Assembly (NCBI RefSeq): GCF_020687825.1
Contig: NZ_JAJEWP010000003.1
Location: forward strand, 248,001-312,000
Length of the DNA: 64,000 nucleotides
DNA from: Fluctibacter halophilus
Lineage (GTDB): Bacteria; Pseudomonadota; Gammaproteobacteria; Enterobacterales; Alteromonadaceae
Direction: 5' to 3'
The position numbers and the translations under genes were made by a program. Shown here one piece after another: positions 8,250-17,288 of this stretch (positions within the stretch are counted from its first letter, which is position 1; every line of letters starts with the position of its first letter). Below the pieces are notes generated by a model. That model was given only the letters and a program-made list of their open reading frames with translations. It made no database searches and was not told the DNA's origin.

Positions 8250-9161
8250 ATGCATCATGCCGTAACCCTCGACGCACTGCGTGTTTTAGTGGCTATCGAT
8301 GAGAAAGGCAGCTTTGCAGCCGCAGCCCAGAGTCTGTTCAAAGTGCCTTCTGCGCTGACCTATACGGTGCGTAAGCTGGAGGATGATCTGGGCGTCACCC
8401 TGTTTGATCGGGAAGGCGGTAAAGCCCGACTGACCCAAGCCGGACAACAATTACTGCAGGACGGCAAAGCGTTGCTGCTGGCGGCATCCCGCCTGGAAGA
8501 TCGCCTGCGTCAGAGCGAGTCTGGCTGGGAGCCCCGTCTGATCATCGCCAAAGACACCATTATTCCCGATCAGCCGTTGCTAGCGTTGTTGCAGGGGTTG
8601 TGCGGATTGGATAAAGCGATTGATGTGCAGTGGCAGGATGAGGCACTCGGCGGCGGCTGGGATGCCTTGCACAGCGAAAGGGCAGATCTGGCGTTGGGCG
8701 TTACCGGTGAGCCTCCCGGGGGCAACTATCGGCTTGAACCCATGGGAGAGTTGTCGTGGGTGTTTGCCGTAGCACTTGAACACCCTTTGGCGGACACACT
8801 GGGTACGCTCTCCTCTCAGCAGGTTGCTGATTTTCCGGCGATTGTAGTGGCAGACAGTTCCCGTGCGTTACCGCTGCGTTCCAGTGGTTTGTTTGACAGC
8901 AAGCAAGTGATCCGGGTGCCGTCTATGCAGGCCAAGCTGGCAGCACAAAAAGCCGGCCTTGGTGTGGGCTTTTTGCCACTTCACCTTGCCAGACAGGCGC
9001 TGGATGAAGGGACGCTGATTGCCAAAAGTACCGAGCTGCACCGCCCTTCGACGCCGGTATATGCCGCCTGCCAGCGCAATAAACGGGGCCTGGGATTGGC
9101 CTGGCTGATGGACAACCTGACCAAGCTGACCTGGTTATCGGACGGCGAAAACGGCGATTGA
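8250..9161 (+). CDS. LysR-family transcriptional regulator
   Basis: 303 residues: an N-terminal winged helix-turn-helix (residues about 5-65: LDALRVLVAIDEKGSFAAAA ... LEDDLGVTLFDR) and a C-terminal periplasmic-binding-protein-like effector domain. The order doxX-pirin-LysR is common in proteobacteria, and the regulator probably acts on the two genes before it. The effector ligand is unknown. It has its own ribosome site (TTGGAGAACG) downstream of the pirin terminator, so it may be transcribed separately or by readthrough. Confidence 0.9.
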   Translation: MHHAVTLDALRVLVAIDEKGSFAAAAQSLFKVPSALTYTVRKLEDDLGVTLFDREGGKARLTQAGQQLLQDGKALLLAASRLEDRLRQSESGWEPRLIIAKDTIIPDQPLLALLQGLCGLDKAIDVQWQDEALGGGWDALHSERADLALGVTGEPPGGNYRLEPMGELSWVFAVALEHPLADTLGTLSSQQVADFPAIVVADSSRALPLRSSGLFDSKQVIRVPSMQAKLAAQKAGLGVGFLPLHLARQALDEGTLIAKSTELHRPSTPVYAACQRNKRGLGLAWLMDNLTKLTWLSDGENGD

Positions 9162-9310
9162 GTGGTCAATCTGGCTAACTCAGTCAATGCATTATTTTGT
9201 AACTTGTTGAAATATATAGATTAAAAGTTGTCACGGATGTTGCAACGCTTTGCTTTTCGATGAATAGAACGGTTTCGCCCCACACGGGCAGTGTTGAAAA
9301 GGAGGCTTGC

Positions 9311-9385
9311 ATGTACCCCAAACGTTGGTATGTCGCCAGTGCATTATTGACCATCACGTTGATTGTGATCACGGCGTCGGCGTGA
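9311..9385 (+). CDS. Putative 24-residue single-span membrane peptide
   Basis: An ATG at 9311 opens a 24-codon frame ending in TGA. A strong GGAGG ribosome site lies 6 bases before it (9301-9305). The peptide starts MYPKRWYV and continues as an uncharged hydrophobic segment (ASALLTITLIVITASA), a typical small single-span membrane protein with a positively charged N-terminus inside. It sits in the gap between the LysR gene and the convergent kinase gene. No family is recognised. The ribosome site and membrane character support it, but length alone makes a chance frame possible. Confidence 0.45.
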   Translation: MYPKRWYVASALLTITLIVITASA

Positions 9386-9390
9386 ATGCC

Positions 9391-11547
9391 CTAGTGGTCT
9401 TTGTGACGGATGCTGACGCGCACGCCGCTGCTATCAGCCAGATTGCTCAGTGACAGACGGGCGTCATGGTATGTGGCGATCATGTTGGCAATGTGTAATC
9501 CCAGCCCCAGGTGGGGGGCCTCATCCTGACCCGGTTGACGAACAGAGACCATCGATTGAAGCAACTGGTCCTGCATGTTTTCAGGTAACAGGGGGCCGTG
9601 GTTGTCGATGGTTAGTTGCCAGTCCGCCGACTGGCCGGCCAAGCGGATTTCGATAGCGCTGTCGGGGGCCCTGAATTCCCTGGCATTGGTGATGATTTTA
9701 TCCAGCATCTGGGCAAACAAGTCAGCCGAACCTGTTACGTCTATCGGGCTATCTGCAAGCTGAAGTTCAAAGGGGCAATCGGGATAGGCGAGCCGGTATC
9801 CCTCGGTGCAGCCTGACACCACTTCGCATAAATCGAAGCGCTCCTTTTCACTGCTGGCCAATGCCTGTTCTAACCGTGTGGCCTCGCTCATGTTGGTAAG
9901 AATACGACTGAGGCGACGAATACCCTGTTGTGCCCGCTGGATATACTGCTTTCGCTCTGCCGCGTTCAAATCACTGTCCTGCATTGCCAGGTTTTCCAGC
10001 GAGGAATTGACGATGGCTACCGGTGTTCGCAATTCATGGGACAAGCGAGCGCCCATGTTTTCAAGGTAGCCGTGATAGCTGGACAACCGACTCAACACGT
10101 TGTGAAAACTGCGTGACAAATCACCGATTTCATCTTTGGTCCGTGATGGCGTAATGGTACCGATGATTTTGCCGTTGCGATCGATGGCCGCTTCGGTGGC
10201 GTTGCGAAGCCGGCGAATGCGTAGCGACATCCGCGATGCGAATACAAACAGCACCAGGGTGCCCAGTACGACAACCCCGAGGATCACATGGAACAGTTGT
10301 TCCAGCGCCCGGTTGCGCAAACTGCGGATCCCGTGGGTGGTTTGTTCGACGATCACCGCCCCCATCACCTGATCATCAATGAAAATCGGGTGTGCGGCGG
10401 ATAAAATTACCGCTTTATTGTCGGGACTGAGGCGCCAAAGGGACGCTTCCTGACCCTGCATGGCCTGCGCCAGCTCACTACCGGCCAGCGAATAAGCATT
10501 TTCAAGCTCGTCGACGAAGGCATCAGGGGGCTTGGTCAGAATGCGGTAATACAGCGGCAACAACCATTCGCGCTCGATGTATTGCCACCATGCCGGTCCG
10601 TCGTCCTGGCGGGAGGTGGCTCGAATACCGGTGGCGGATAATATCGAGCCGGTGCGGGCCAGAACCCGCAGGTGCTTGTCGACCACCCACATTCGGGCAT
10701 TGGCGTATCGCATGCCACGCAGGATGCTTTCGATTTCAGGCGAGGGGATCAGTACGGTGCCGAGGGTGTCTGAGCGATTGGGGTCGGCGGTGCCGACCAC
10801 CTGTTGCAGGGTGCGGGTCTGTATGTCGTCAACATCGGCTACCGCAAAGGCGATGCTGCCGGACGTCATCGACAACGGAAAGCGCAGTTCAACCTGATAG
10901 CCGCTGGCGGTCTGACGCCAGTATCCCTGGATACGGGTGTCCAGGGCATCGGGCTGATAGGAGCCCGGCTGATCAACGAGCCGGTAAGCATTGACCCAGC
11001 CGGGTTGGCGCGGGCCGATGATGAAGCGCGAAAAATGCCCCTCGGGGGTGGTCATGGCAATGATCAGGTGGTCATTGCCGTCAATCCGTAAACTGTTGGC
11101 CGGGCGGAATACTACCGTGTCGTCGGTAATATTGAACATGGCGTACAGATAATGCTGGAACTGGCCGACCATGTGGGTGAAGTGCAGGCTCTCGGCCTGG
11201 TAGTTATCACGCGCATGTAAAACGGCGTCTTCAGCATAGGTCAGCGCCAGCGATTGATAATTGGCCCAGTCATCAAGACGCCCGTCGAGCTGAATGGCGC
11301 GGTTGATTTTGTGGGCATATAAATCTTTGCCGGGCTCGACATCCTGTAAAAAAGTCGCCTGGGAGCTGAACAGCCGCGGCCGTTCATGCAGGGCCGTGGC
11401 GACGGCCCGGGCAGTGCCGACCATGGTTTGTTCCTGACCGAGGCGCAGGTAACTTTCCAACTCCCACACATAACGGTATCCCAGCCACGGAATGGCAAAC
11501 AGAAACAGTGACATCAATGCCAGTTTAAGGCGAATGCCGATACGCAT
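9391..11547 (-). CDS. pdsS: Sensor histidine kinase of the dedicated-sortase type (PdsS-like)
   Basis: A 718-residue membrane kinase. One membrane segment lies at about residues 8-26 and a second at about 419-437. The large sensor region between them includes a part (about 82-270, IQLDGRLDDWA) that looks like a CBM9/DOMON-type beta-sandwich. A HAMP-like linker, a HisKA domain with RLSHELRTP (phospho-acceptor His504) and an ATPase domain (ITNAREF, DNHGPL, GLGLHIA) follow. Size, layout and neighbours match the kinase of the proteobacterial dedicated sortase system. It overlaps the response regulator stop by one base (TGATG), so the two are translationally coupled. Confidence 0.8.
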   Translation of the reverse strand: MRIGIRLKLALMSLFLFAIPWLGYRYVWELESYLRLGQEQTMVGTARAVATALHERPRLFSSQATFLQDVEPGKDLYAHKINRAIQLDGRLDDWANYQSLALTYAEDAVLHARDNYQAESLHFTHMVGQFQHYLYAMFNITDDTVVFRPANSLRIDGNDHLIIAMTTPEGHFSRFIIGPRQPGWVNAYRLVDQPGSYQPDALDTRIQGYWRQTASGYQVELRFPLSMTSGSIAFAVADVDDIQTRTLQQVVGTADPNRSDTLGTVLIPSPEIESILRGMRYANARMWVVDKHLRVLARTGSILSATGIRATSRQDDGPAWWQYIEREWLLPLYYRILTKPPDAFVDELENAYSLAGSELAQAMQGQEASLWRLSPDNKAVILSAAHPIFIDDQVMGAVIVEQTTHGIRSLRNRALEQLFHVILGVVVLGTLVLFVFASRMSLRIRRLRNATEAAIDRNGKIIGTITPSRTKDEIGDLSRSFHNVLSRLSSYHGYLENMGARLSHELRTPVAIVNSSLENLAMQDSDLNAAERKQYIQRAQQGIRRLSRILTNMSEATRLEQALASSEKERFDLCEVVSGCTEGYRLAYPDCPFELQLADSPIDVTGSADLFAQMLDKIITNAREFRAPDSAIEIRLAGQSADWQLTIDNHGPLLPENMQDQLLQSMVSVRQPGQDEAPHLGLGLHIANMIATYHDARLSLSNLADSSGVRVSIRHKDH

Positions 11548-12242
11548 CAGGACCGAACCTTCCAGCGATAACCCATGCCATACACCGTTTCAATATGATC
11601 AAACGCCGGGTCGACCTCGGTAAATTTGCGCCGGATGCGTTTGATGTGCGAGGTAATGGTGGTGTCATCGACAACCATCTGCGAGTCATCCATCAGTTGC
11701 TGGCGACTTTTAACATGCCCGGCATGGCGGGCGATGGCGTACAGCATCCAGAATTCCGTCACTGTCAGCTCAATGGCCGTTGTTCGCCAGGTCACGGTCA
11801 TGCGTTTGCTGTCCATGACCAAATCGCCGTTTTGGATCAGATCGTCATCCTGGGTGGGTTGCTCCAACAGTGCCGTGCGCCGGAATAGTGCGGCGATGCG
11901 GGCCAACAGGTGGGGCAGACTGATGTCTTTGGTCAGGTAGTCATCAGCGCCCATACGCAGTCCGCAAATGGTGTCGTAGTCATTGTCCCTGGCGGTGAAA
12001 AAGATAATCGGTAAGGTTTTGGACAACCCGCGCAAATGCTGGCAAAGGCCGAAACCACCGTCTATTTCATCTTGTAGTCCAATATCAATGATCGCCAGAT
12101 CCGGCAGTCGCTGGGATAAAGCCTCTTGTGCATCAGCACGGTTAGAGTAAGTAAGTACTTGATAACCTTGTTTGCTGAGCGCACTGGCATAGTTATCCCG
12201 AATCGCGGGATCGTCTTCAATCAGGGCAATGCGTTTACTCAT
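11547..12242 (-). CDS. pdsR: OmpR-family response regulator (PdsR-like)
   Basis: 231 residues with a receiver domain (acidic pocket EDD near residue 9, phospho-acceptor Asp in LAIIDIGL near residue 53, Thr in FFTARD and Lys in YLTKD) and a C-terminal winged-helix DNA-binding domain (LTVTEFWMLYAIARH ... VYGMGYRW). It is the first gene of a two-gene unit with the sensor kinase and is read away from the OmpA-like gene at 12427, which is the likely target across the shared 185-base intergenic region. The name follows from the match of all three genes to the dedicated-sortase regulatory set. Confidence 0.85.
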   Translation of the reverse strand: MSKRIALIEDDPAIRDNYASALSKQGYQVLTYSNRADAQEALSQRLPDLAIIDIGLQDEIDGGFGLCQHLRGLSKTLPIIFFTARDNDYDTICGLRMGADDYLTKDISLPHLLARIAALFRRTALLEQPTQDDDLIQNGDLVMDSKRMTVTWRTTAIELTVTEFWMLYAIARHAGHVKSRQQLMDDSQMVVDDTTITSHIKRIRRKFTEVDPAFDHIETVYGMGYRWKVRS

Positions 12243-12426
12243 AAGGGGCCGGTTCGATGATGGATAAGCGCACTATACCGCAACTGCACTGCGGATCGAG
12301 CCAGCAAGAGTAATTTCCATTTTTCCGCCACAATTCATCCCTGCATTGCCACGATTGCGCCCCTAAATGGCCTGAGGTGGGTGGTTAACTGTTTATCGAT
12401 GACGATAACCAACGGAGAACATCACC

Positions 12427-13140
12427 ATGTCTAAAACATTACTCACCACCCTTATGGCAGTATTTTTTTGCGCCAACGTACAGGCACAGCAACAAGATGA
12501 ACAGCAAGCGACCCGAGACAGCCTTATCGGCTTCGGCTCCGGTGCCGTGATTGGGGCCGTGGTCGCCGGTCCCGTGGGTGCCGCCGTCGCTGGCGTCCTT
12601 GGCATCATCATTGCCGATGATCAACATGACGAGCGCACTAAGAAGGCGCTACGTCAGGACTTACAGCAGCGGGACGTGGAGCTGGTCGCGTTGCAGCAAC
12701 AAATGCAGGATGTCAGTGAGCGCTATCAGGCGCAGTTGATGAACATGGAGCAGCACCTGTCGCCTGCCACCTTAAACAGCCTGAGCCAGGTGCAATTCCG
12801 TACCGGTTCATCGCAGATTGAAGCGCACTTCAAGCCTCAGCTGGATCTGTTGGCTGCACAACTGCGTGCCTTACCGGAACTGCATGTGGCGTTGTCTGGC
12901 TTTGCCGACCGTCGCGGCGATGCGCAATACAATCAGACCCTGTCGGAAGCCCGTGTTCACGCCATTAAGGCTTACCTTGTCAAGCAGGGTGTAGAAAGTA
13001 AGCAGGTGCTTACATACTCTTTTGGGGAGTCAGATCCTGTGCTGGCCAACCAAACCTTGGACGGTGATTCATTTGATCGTCGTGTCCTCATGCGGGTGGG
13101 CGAACAAGGTGAGGTGATGGCCGCCGTTGATCAGCGGTAG
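12427..13140 (+). CDS. pdsO: Sortase-associated OmpA-like protein PdsO
   Basis: 237 residues: signal peptide (MSKTLLTTLMAVFFCANVQA), a glycine-rich hydrophobic segment (residues 34-62, GFGSGAVIGAVVAGPVGAAV), a coiled coil (66-110) and a C-terminal OmpA peptidoglycan-binding domain (about 120-225, with VALSGFADRRGDAQYNQTLSEAR). This order fits PdsO, the OmpA-like partner of the marine dedicated sortase system. It is divergent from pdsR-pdsS and ends in a strong terminator. The sortase and its substrate, which usually accompany it, are absent here. Confidence 0.8.
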   Translation: MSKTLLTTLMAVFFCANVQAQQQDEQQATRDSLIGFGSGAVIGAVVAGPVGAAVAGVLGIIIADDQHDERTKKALRQDLQQRDVELVALQQQMQDVSERYQAQLMNMEQHLSPATLNSLSQVQFRTGSSQIEAHFKPQLDLLAAQLRALPELHVALSGFADRRGDAQYNQTLSEARVHAIKAYLVKQGVESKQVLTYSFGESDPVLANQTLDGDSFDRRVLMRVGEQGEVMAAVDQR

Positions 13141-13171
13141 TTGACGGCAGCACACAGGGCTTGTTGCCTCG

Positions 13172-13199
13172 GGGCATGGTGGTTACCATGCCCTTTTTT
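13172..13199 (+). terminator. Intrinsic terminator after pdsO
   Basis: GGGCATGGT/ACCATGCCC form a 9-bp stem with a 4-base loop and six Ts. Confidence 0.9.
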
Positions 13200-13216
13200 A
13201 TTGATGGAAACCCGCC

Positions 13217-14143
13217 GTGCTGGAACAAGATGCGCTGCAACCGTTACTCGACAACCTGCTGGTTAAACACCGTGAACACTACGTGCATGGCACTGTGGCC
13301 AATTACATCCCTGCGTTGGGTGAGGTCAGTCCGCAGCTGGCAGGGGTTGCCATTGCACCGTTAAATGGCGATGTCGTGGGCGCTGGAGACTGGCAGACAC
13401 CGTTTTCGATTCAGAGCATCAGTAAAGTGTTTGCTCTGGTGATGGCGATGCAGCGGATTGGCGACACGCTGTGGCAGCGGGTTGGCATGGAGCCCTCGGG
13501 ACAGGCCTTCAACTCGATCATCCAACTGGAGTGGGAACAAGGTATCCCACGCAACCCGGTGATCAATGCCGGTGCGTTGCTGGTGGCGGACGTGCTGGTC
13601 AGTCACTTTTCCGCCAGCCAGTCGGCGTTCAGTCATTTTTTGCGCAAGCTGGCGCAGGATGAGCACGTGTTTGCTGATCAGCGGGTGCTGAGCAGTGAAC
13701 TGGAACACGGCAGCCGTAATGCGGCACTGGCTTACCTGATGAAGAGTTTTGGTAATATCCATGCCGACGTACCGGCGGTACTGAACCACTATTTCAGCCA
13801 GTGTGCGATGACCATGACCTGCCAGCAACTGGCGCGCAGTTTACTGTTTCTGGCCAATCGCGGGGTCGATCCGGTCACCGGTGAGCAGATTTGCTCGGCG
13901 CAGGATGCCCACCGGGTCAACGCGATCCTGTCCACCAGTGGTATGTACGATCAGTCTGGCGAATTTGCTTTTTCCGTCGGCCTGCCGGCCAAAAGTGGCG
14001 TGGGGGGTGGCATTGTTGCGATAGTGCCACAGCAGGGGGTTGTGTGTACCTGGAGCCCACCCCTGAATGCGCAGGGCAATTCCGTGGTCGGCATGCGCCT
14101 CATCGCAGATATTGCCCAGGCATTGGGGTTGTCGATCTATTGA
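13217..14143 (+). CDS. glsB: Glutaminase
   Basis: 308 residues covering the whole bacterial glutaminase family, which hydrolyses glutamine to glutamate and ammonia. The catalytic Ser-x-x-Lys is seen in FSIQSISKVF (Ser67, Lys70). Other family blocks include FNSIIQLEWEQGIPRNPVINAGA and the late GLPAKSGVGGGI loop. The start is a GTG at 13217, directly after the pdsO terminator, so the gene must have its own promoter close by. It ends exactly where the convergent AhpD-like gene ends, with no base between the stops. Confidence 0.92.
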   Translation: MLEQDALQPLLDNLLVKHREHYVHGTVANYIPALGEVSPQLAGVAIAPLNGDVVGAGDWQTPFSIQSISKVFALVMAMQRIGDTLWQRVGMEPSGQAFNSIIQLEWEQGIPRNPVINAGALLVADVLVSHFSASQSAFSHFLRKLAQDEHVFADQRVLSSELEHGSRNAALAYLMKSFGNIHADVPAVLNHYFSQCAMTMTCQQLARSLLFLANRGVDPVTGEQICSAQDAHRVNAILSTSGMYDQSGEFAFSVGLPAKSGVGGGIVAIVPQQGVVCTWSPPLNAQGNSVVGMRLIADIAQALGLSIY

Positions 14144-14740
14144 TTAAGACTGACGGTGTTTGCCGCCAGTCCAGCCGCCTTTGGCCAACACCTCGTCGCC
14201 CAGGGCGGTCGGTGCCTCTTCCAGATCCGTTGCCATTGAATCATTCCAGCGGTTTAAAAAGCCATACAGACAAATGGCGGCCAGGATTTCGACAATTTCA
14301 TCGTCCTGCCAGTGGGCTTTCATGCGCACCATCAGCGCGTCATCGACGGCATTGGGCACGCTGCCAGCGGCCAGCGCATAATCGAGTGCAACACGCTCAG
14401 CGTCGCTGTACAGCGGACTGGTCTGATACTCCCACACCGCAGCGACCTTTTCGTCACTGATGCCATGGATCTTGGCCGCGATCAGAGAGTGGGCCTCACA
14501 ATACTGGCAGCCTGCCGCGCGACTGGCGAAATGGGCGAGCAGTCGTTTGAATCCGAGATCCACACTGCCTTGTGGAGACATCACCGCTTTGGTCAGCACA
14601 CCAAACCCGCGTACAATCTCGGGGCGACGTTGCATGGTCAGTAAACTGTTCGGTACAAAACCGAGAATTTGTTCAAAAATGGCAAAATCGTCAGCCAGTT
14701 CAGGGGTAGTCTGCGGCGGTAAAGGTTGTAAGTGAGCCAT
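14144..14740 (-). CDS. AhpD-like / carboxymuconolactone decarboxylase-family protein
   Basis: 198 residues of the peroxidase-related CMD family. The redox CxxC plus histidine motif typical of AhpD-like proteins is present (AGCQYCEAHS, around residues 77-84), with the surrounding FKRLLAHFASRAAG helix. Such proteins are alkylhydroperoxidase-like thiol enzymes, but the physiological role of this subfamily is not settled. It is a single gene on the minus strand, convergent with and touching glsB. Confidence 0.82.
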   Translation of the reverse strand: MAHLQPLPPQTTPELADDFAIFEQILGFVPNSLLTMQRRPEIVRGFGVLTKAVMSPQGSVDLGFKRLLAHFASRAAGCQYCEAHSLIAAKIHGISDEKVAAVWEYQTSPLYSDAERVALDYALAAGSVPNAVDDALMVRMKAHWQDDEIVEILAAICLYGFLNRWNDSMATDLEEAPTALGDEVLAKGGWTGGKHRQS

Positions 14741-14897
14741 GGTGTCCTCTGTGAGTCAGTGAGTCCGTTGGTTGAAAAATCAGCAAAGCGGTGTCTACGC
14801 TAGCATCGCCAACCCACGCGCGCAATCTCCATCCGCCCCTTGAATTTCAGCCATTTGCCTTCATATAAACTGGCTAACATGGGCAATCGGGCGATTT

Positions 14898-15839
14898 ATG
14901 AAAGCACTCAATATTTCAGGCCTGACCAAGACGTATCGTGGCGGCACCCAGGCGCTGCGAGGCATCGATTTAACGGTCAGTGAGGGAGATTTCTTTGCAC
15001 TGTTGGGCCCCAACGGCGCAGGTAAATCGACCACCATTGGTATCATCAGTTCACTGGTTAACAAATCCGGCGGTAATGTGTCGGTGTTCGGGCATGACAT
15101 TGATACCGCGCTGGTGGACGCAAAGTCCTGTATCGGGCTGGTTCCGCAGGAGTTCAACTTCAACCAGTTTGAAACCTTGTTGCAAATTGTGGTCAATCAG
15201 GCCGGCTATTACGGCGTGCCACGGGATATCGCCAAACAACGTGCCGAAAAGTACCTCAAGCAATTGGATTTATGGGACAAGCGCAATCAGCCCGCCCGCG
15301 AATTGTCCGGCGGGATGAAGCGTCGTCTGATGATCGCCCGGGCACTGATGCACGAACCCAAAATGCTGATCCTCGATGAACCCACCGCCGGGGTGGACAT
15401 CGAAATCCGCCGGTCGATGTGGACGTTCCTCAAAGCCATCAACGAGCAGGGGATCACCATCATCCTGACCACCCATTACCTCGAAGAGGCGGAGATGCTG
15501 TGTCGCAACATCGCCATCATTGATAAAGGCACCATTGTCGAAAACACCAGCATGAAAGCGTTGTTGGCCAAACTGAACATCGAAACCTTTGTGCTGGACC
15601 TGGCGCCGGTGGAACAAGCACCAGCGTTAGAGGGCTTCACCCATCGCCAGTTGGATGATCACACCTTGGAAGTGGATGTGCCCAAAGAAAGTGGCCTCAA
15701 CGATGTGTTCCGTCAGCTTAGCGATCAAGGTGTTACGGTGTTGAGTATGCGCAACAAGGCCAACCGGCTTGAAGAGTTGTTTGTCAGAATGGTTGAATCG
15801 GGCCGCCAGCAAAAAGACCAAGGAGCTGCCAATGAGTAA
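14898..15839 (+). CDS. ABC transporter ATP-binding protein (YadG-like)
   Basis: 313 residues with all ATPase motifs: Walker A GPNGAGKST, Q-loop VPQEFNFN, signature LSGGMKRR, Walker B MLILDEPTAGVD and switch histidine LTTHYLEE. A C-terminal extension of about 80 residues is typical of the ABC-2 exporter ATPases such as YadG. It pairs with the permease whose ATG overlaps its 3' end by 8 bases. Together they form a small exporter of unknown cargo. Confidence 0.92.
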   Translation: MKALNISGLTKTYRGGTQALRGIDLTVSEGDFFALLGPNGAGKSTTIGIISSLVNKSGGNVSVFGHDIDTALVDAKSCIGLVPQEFNFNQFETLLQIVVNQAGYYGVPRDIAKQRAEKYLKQLDLWDKRNQPARELSGGMKRRLMIARALMHEPKMLILDEPTAGVDIEIRRSMWTFLKAINEQGITIILTTHYLEEAEMLCRNIAIIDKGTIVENTSMKALLAKLNIETFVLDLAPVEQAPALEGFTHRQLDDHTLEVDVPKESGLNDVFRQLSDQGVTVLSMRNKANRLEELFVRMVESGRQQKDQGAANE

Positions 15840-16602
15840 CCGCAATTTCGTTGCATTGCGCACCATTTGGATAAAGGAATGTACCCGCTTCCTGCGCATC
15901 TGGGTACAAACCCTGGTGCCACCGGCGATTACCATGTCGCTGTATTTCGTGATCTTCGGCAACCTCATTGGTGAACGCATTGGCCAGATGGGTGGTTTTA
16001 CCTACATGGAGTTTATTGTGCCAGGCCTGATCATGATGGCGGTGATCACTAACTCCTACGCCAATGTGTCATCGTCGTTCTTCAGTGCCAAGTTTCAGCG
16101 CAACGTGGAAGAGCTCCTGATCGCGCCGGTGCCGAACTGGATCATTATTCTCGGCTATGTCGGTGGCGGCGTGGCGCGGGCCATGCTGATTGGTGTCATC
16201 GTGACACTGGTGTCGCTGTTTTTTGTCGATGTGCACATACACAGCCTTGGTATCATCGTGCTGACGGTGCTGCTGACATCAACGTTGTTCGCTACCGCGG
16301 GCCTGATCAATGCGGTGTTTGCCAAAACCTTTGATGATATCAGCATGGTACCGACGTTTGTGCTGACACCTCTGACCTATCTGGGTGGCGTGTTTTACTC
16401 CCTGAGCCTGTTGCCGGAATTCTGGCAATGGGTCAGCAAAGCCAACCCGATTGTGTACATGGTGAATGGATTCCGATACGGCTTCCTCGGTGTCTCCGAT
16501 GTCAACTACCTGACCAGTCTGGGTTTGCTGGTGGTATTCAATCTGGCGTTGTTTGCGGTTGCTTATCAACTGATCAACCGCGGTGTGGGGATCCGGCACT
16601 GA
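15832..16602 (+). CDS. ABC-2 type transport permease (YadH-like)
   Basis: 256 residues with six hydrophobic segments of the ABC-2 membrane domain (RTIWIKECTRFLRIW at the N-terminus, then IVPGLIMMAVITNSYANV and the LTPLTYLGGVFYSLSLLP segment typical of this group). The ATG at 15832 lies inside the end of the ATPase gene and follows a GGAGCTGCC site, so translation is coupled. The stop overlaps the ATG of the methyltransferase by one base. Confidence 0.9.
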   Translation: MSNRNFVALRTIWIKECTRFLRIWVQTLVPPAITMSLYFVIFGNLIGERIGQMGGFTYMEFIVPGLIMMAVITNSYANVSSSFFSAKFQRNVEELLIAPVPNWIIILGYVGGGVARAMLIGVIVTLVSLFFVDVHIHSLGIIVLTVLLTSTLFATAGLINAVFAKTFDDISMVPTFVLTPLTYLGGVFYSLSLLPEFWQWVSKANPIVYMVNGFRYGFLGVSDVNYLTSLGLLVVFNLALFAVAYQLINRGVGIRH

Positions 16603-17288
16603 TGTCATCCGGTAACTCCCGTACCATTACCAGCAACCAAACAGGCCCGCACGATAAACTGGCAGAGATTGTCGCGCGGCATCTGGCCCATCCGACCCAA
16701 AAACCGTTTAACCAGCACACCCTGGACGCGTTTGCCCAGGTAGAAGCGTGGCGCCAGGACAAAGGGCCCCAGCGGCCACTGATCCTGGATGCCTGTTGCG
16801 GGGTCGGAGAAAGCACCGCGTATCTGGCCAGTCAATTCCCGCAACACCTGGTGATTGGCGTGGACAAGTCAGCGCTGCGTACCCAGAAACATGCACACTA
16901 CGCCGTGGATGGAGACAATTATTGTGTGGTACGTGCGGATCTGAACGACTTCTGGCGTCTGGCTCACCGTCAGGGCTGGCAGCTCGATCGGCATTATCTG
17001 CTGTATCCCAATCCCTACCCGAAAAGCGCCCATCTGCAACGTCGCTGGCATGGCAGTGCCGCGTTTGCTGACATTCTGCGCCTCGGCGGACGACTCGAAG
17101 TGCGCAGCAACTGGGATATTTACATCCAGGAATTCGCGCTGGCGTTACGTCAGGCCGGTTACCAGGCCCATTGCGAGCCTTACACGAGTGACACCGCGCA
17201 AACCCCCTTTGAGCGTAAGTATTGGGGCAGTGGGCAACAAAGCTGGCATGTGGTTGCGGATTTGGACAGTAAAGGGTTGCAGGGTTAA
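16602..17288 (+). CDS. SAM-dependent methyltransferase, TrmB-like
   Basis: 228 residues of the tRNA (guanine-N7) methyltransferase family, though divergent from housekeeping TrmB. The SAM-binding loop reads ILDACCGVGEST, with GVDKSALR as the second acidic motif. The block LLYPNPYPKSAHLQRRWHG corresponds to the TrmB PNP-W-K-HHKRR region. Late in the protein TPFERKYWGSG resembles the T-x-FE-x-K substrate segment. It is the third gene of the exporter unit and starts at the overlapping ATG 16602. It may be a TrmB paralogue with another substrate. Confidence 0.7.
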   Translation: MSSGNSRTITSNQTGPHDKLAEIVARHLAHPTQKPFNQHTLDAFAQVEAWRQDKGPQRPLILDACCGVGESTAYLASQFPQHLVIGVDKSALRTQKHAHYAVDGDNYCVVRADLNDFWRLAHRQGWQLDRHYLLYPNPYPKSAHLQRRWHGSAAFADILRLGGRLEVRSNWDIYIQEFALALRQAGYQAHCEPYTSDTAQTPFERKYWGSGQQSWHVVADLDSKGLQG

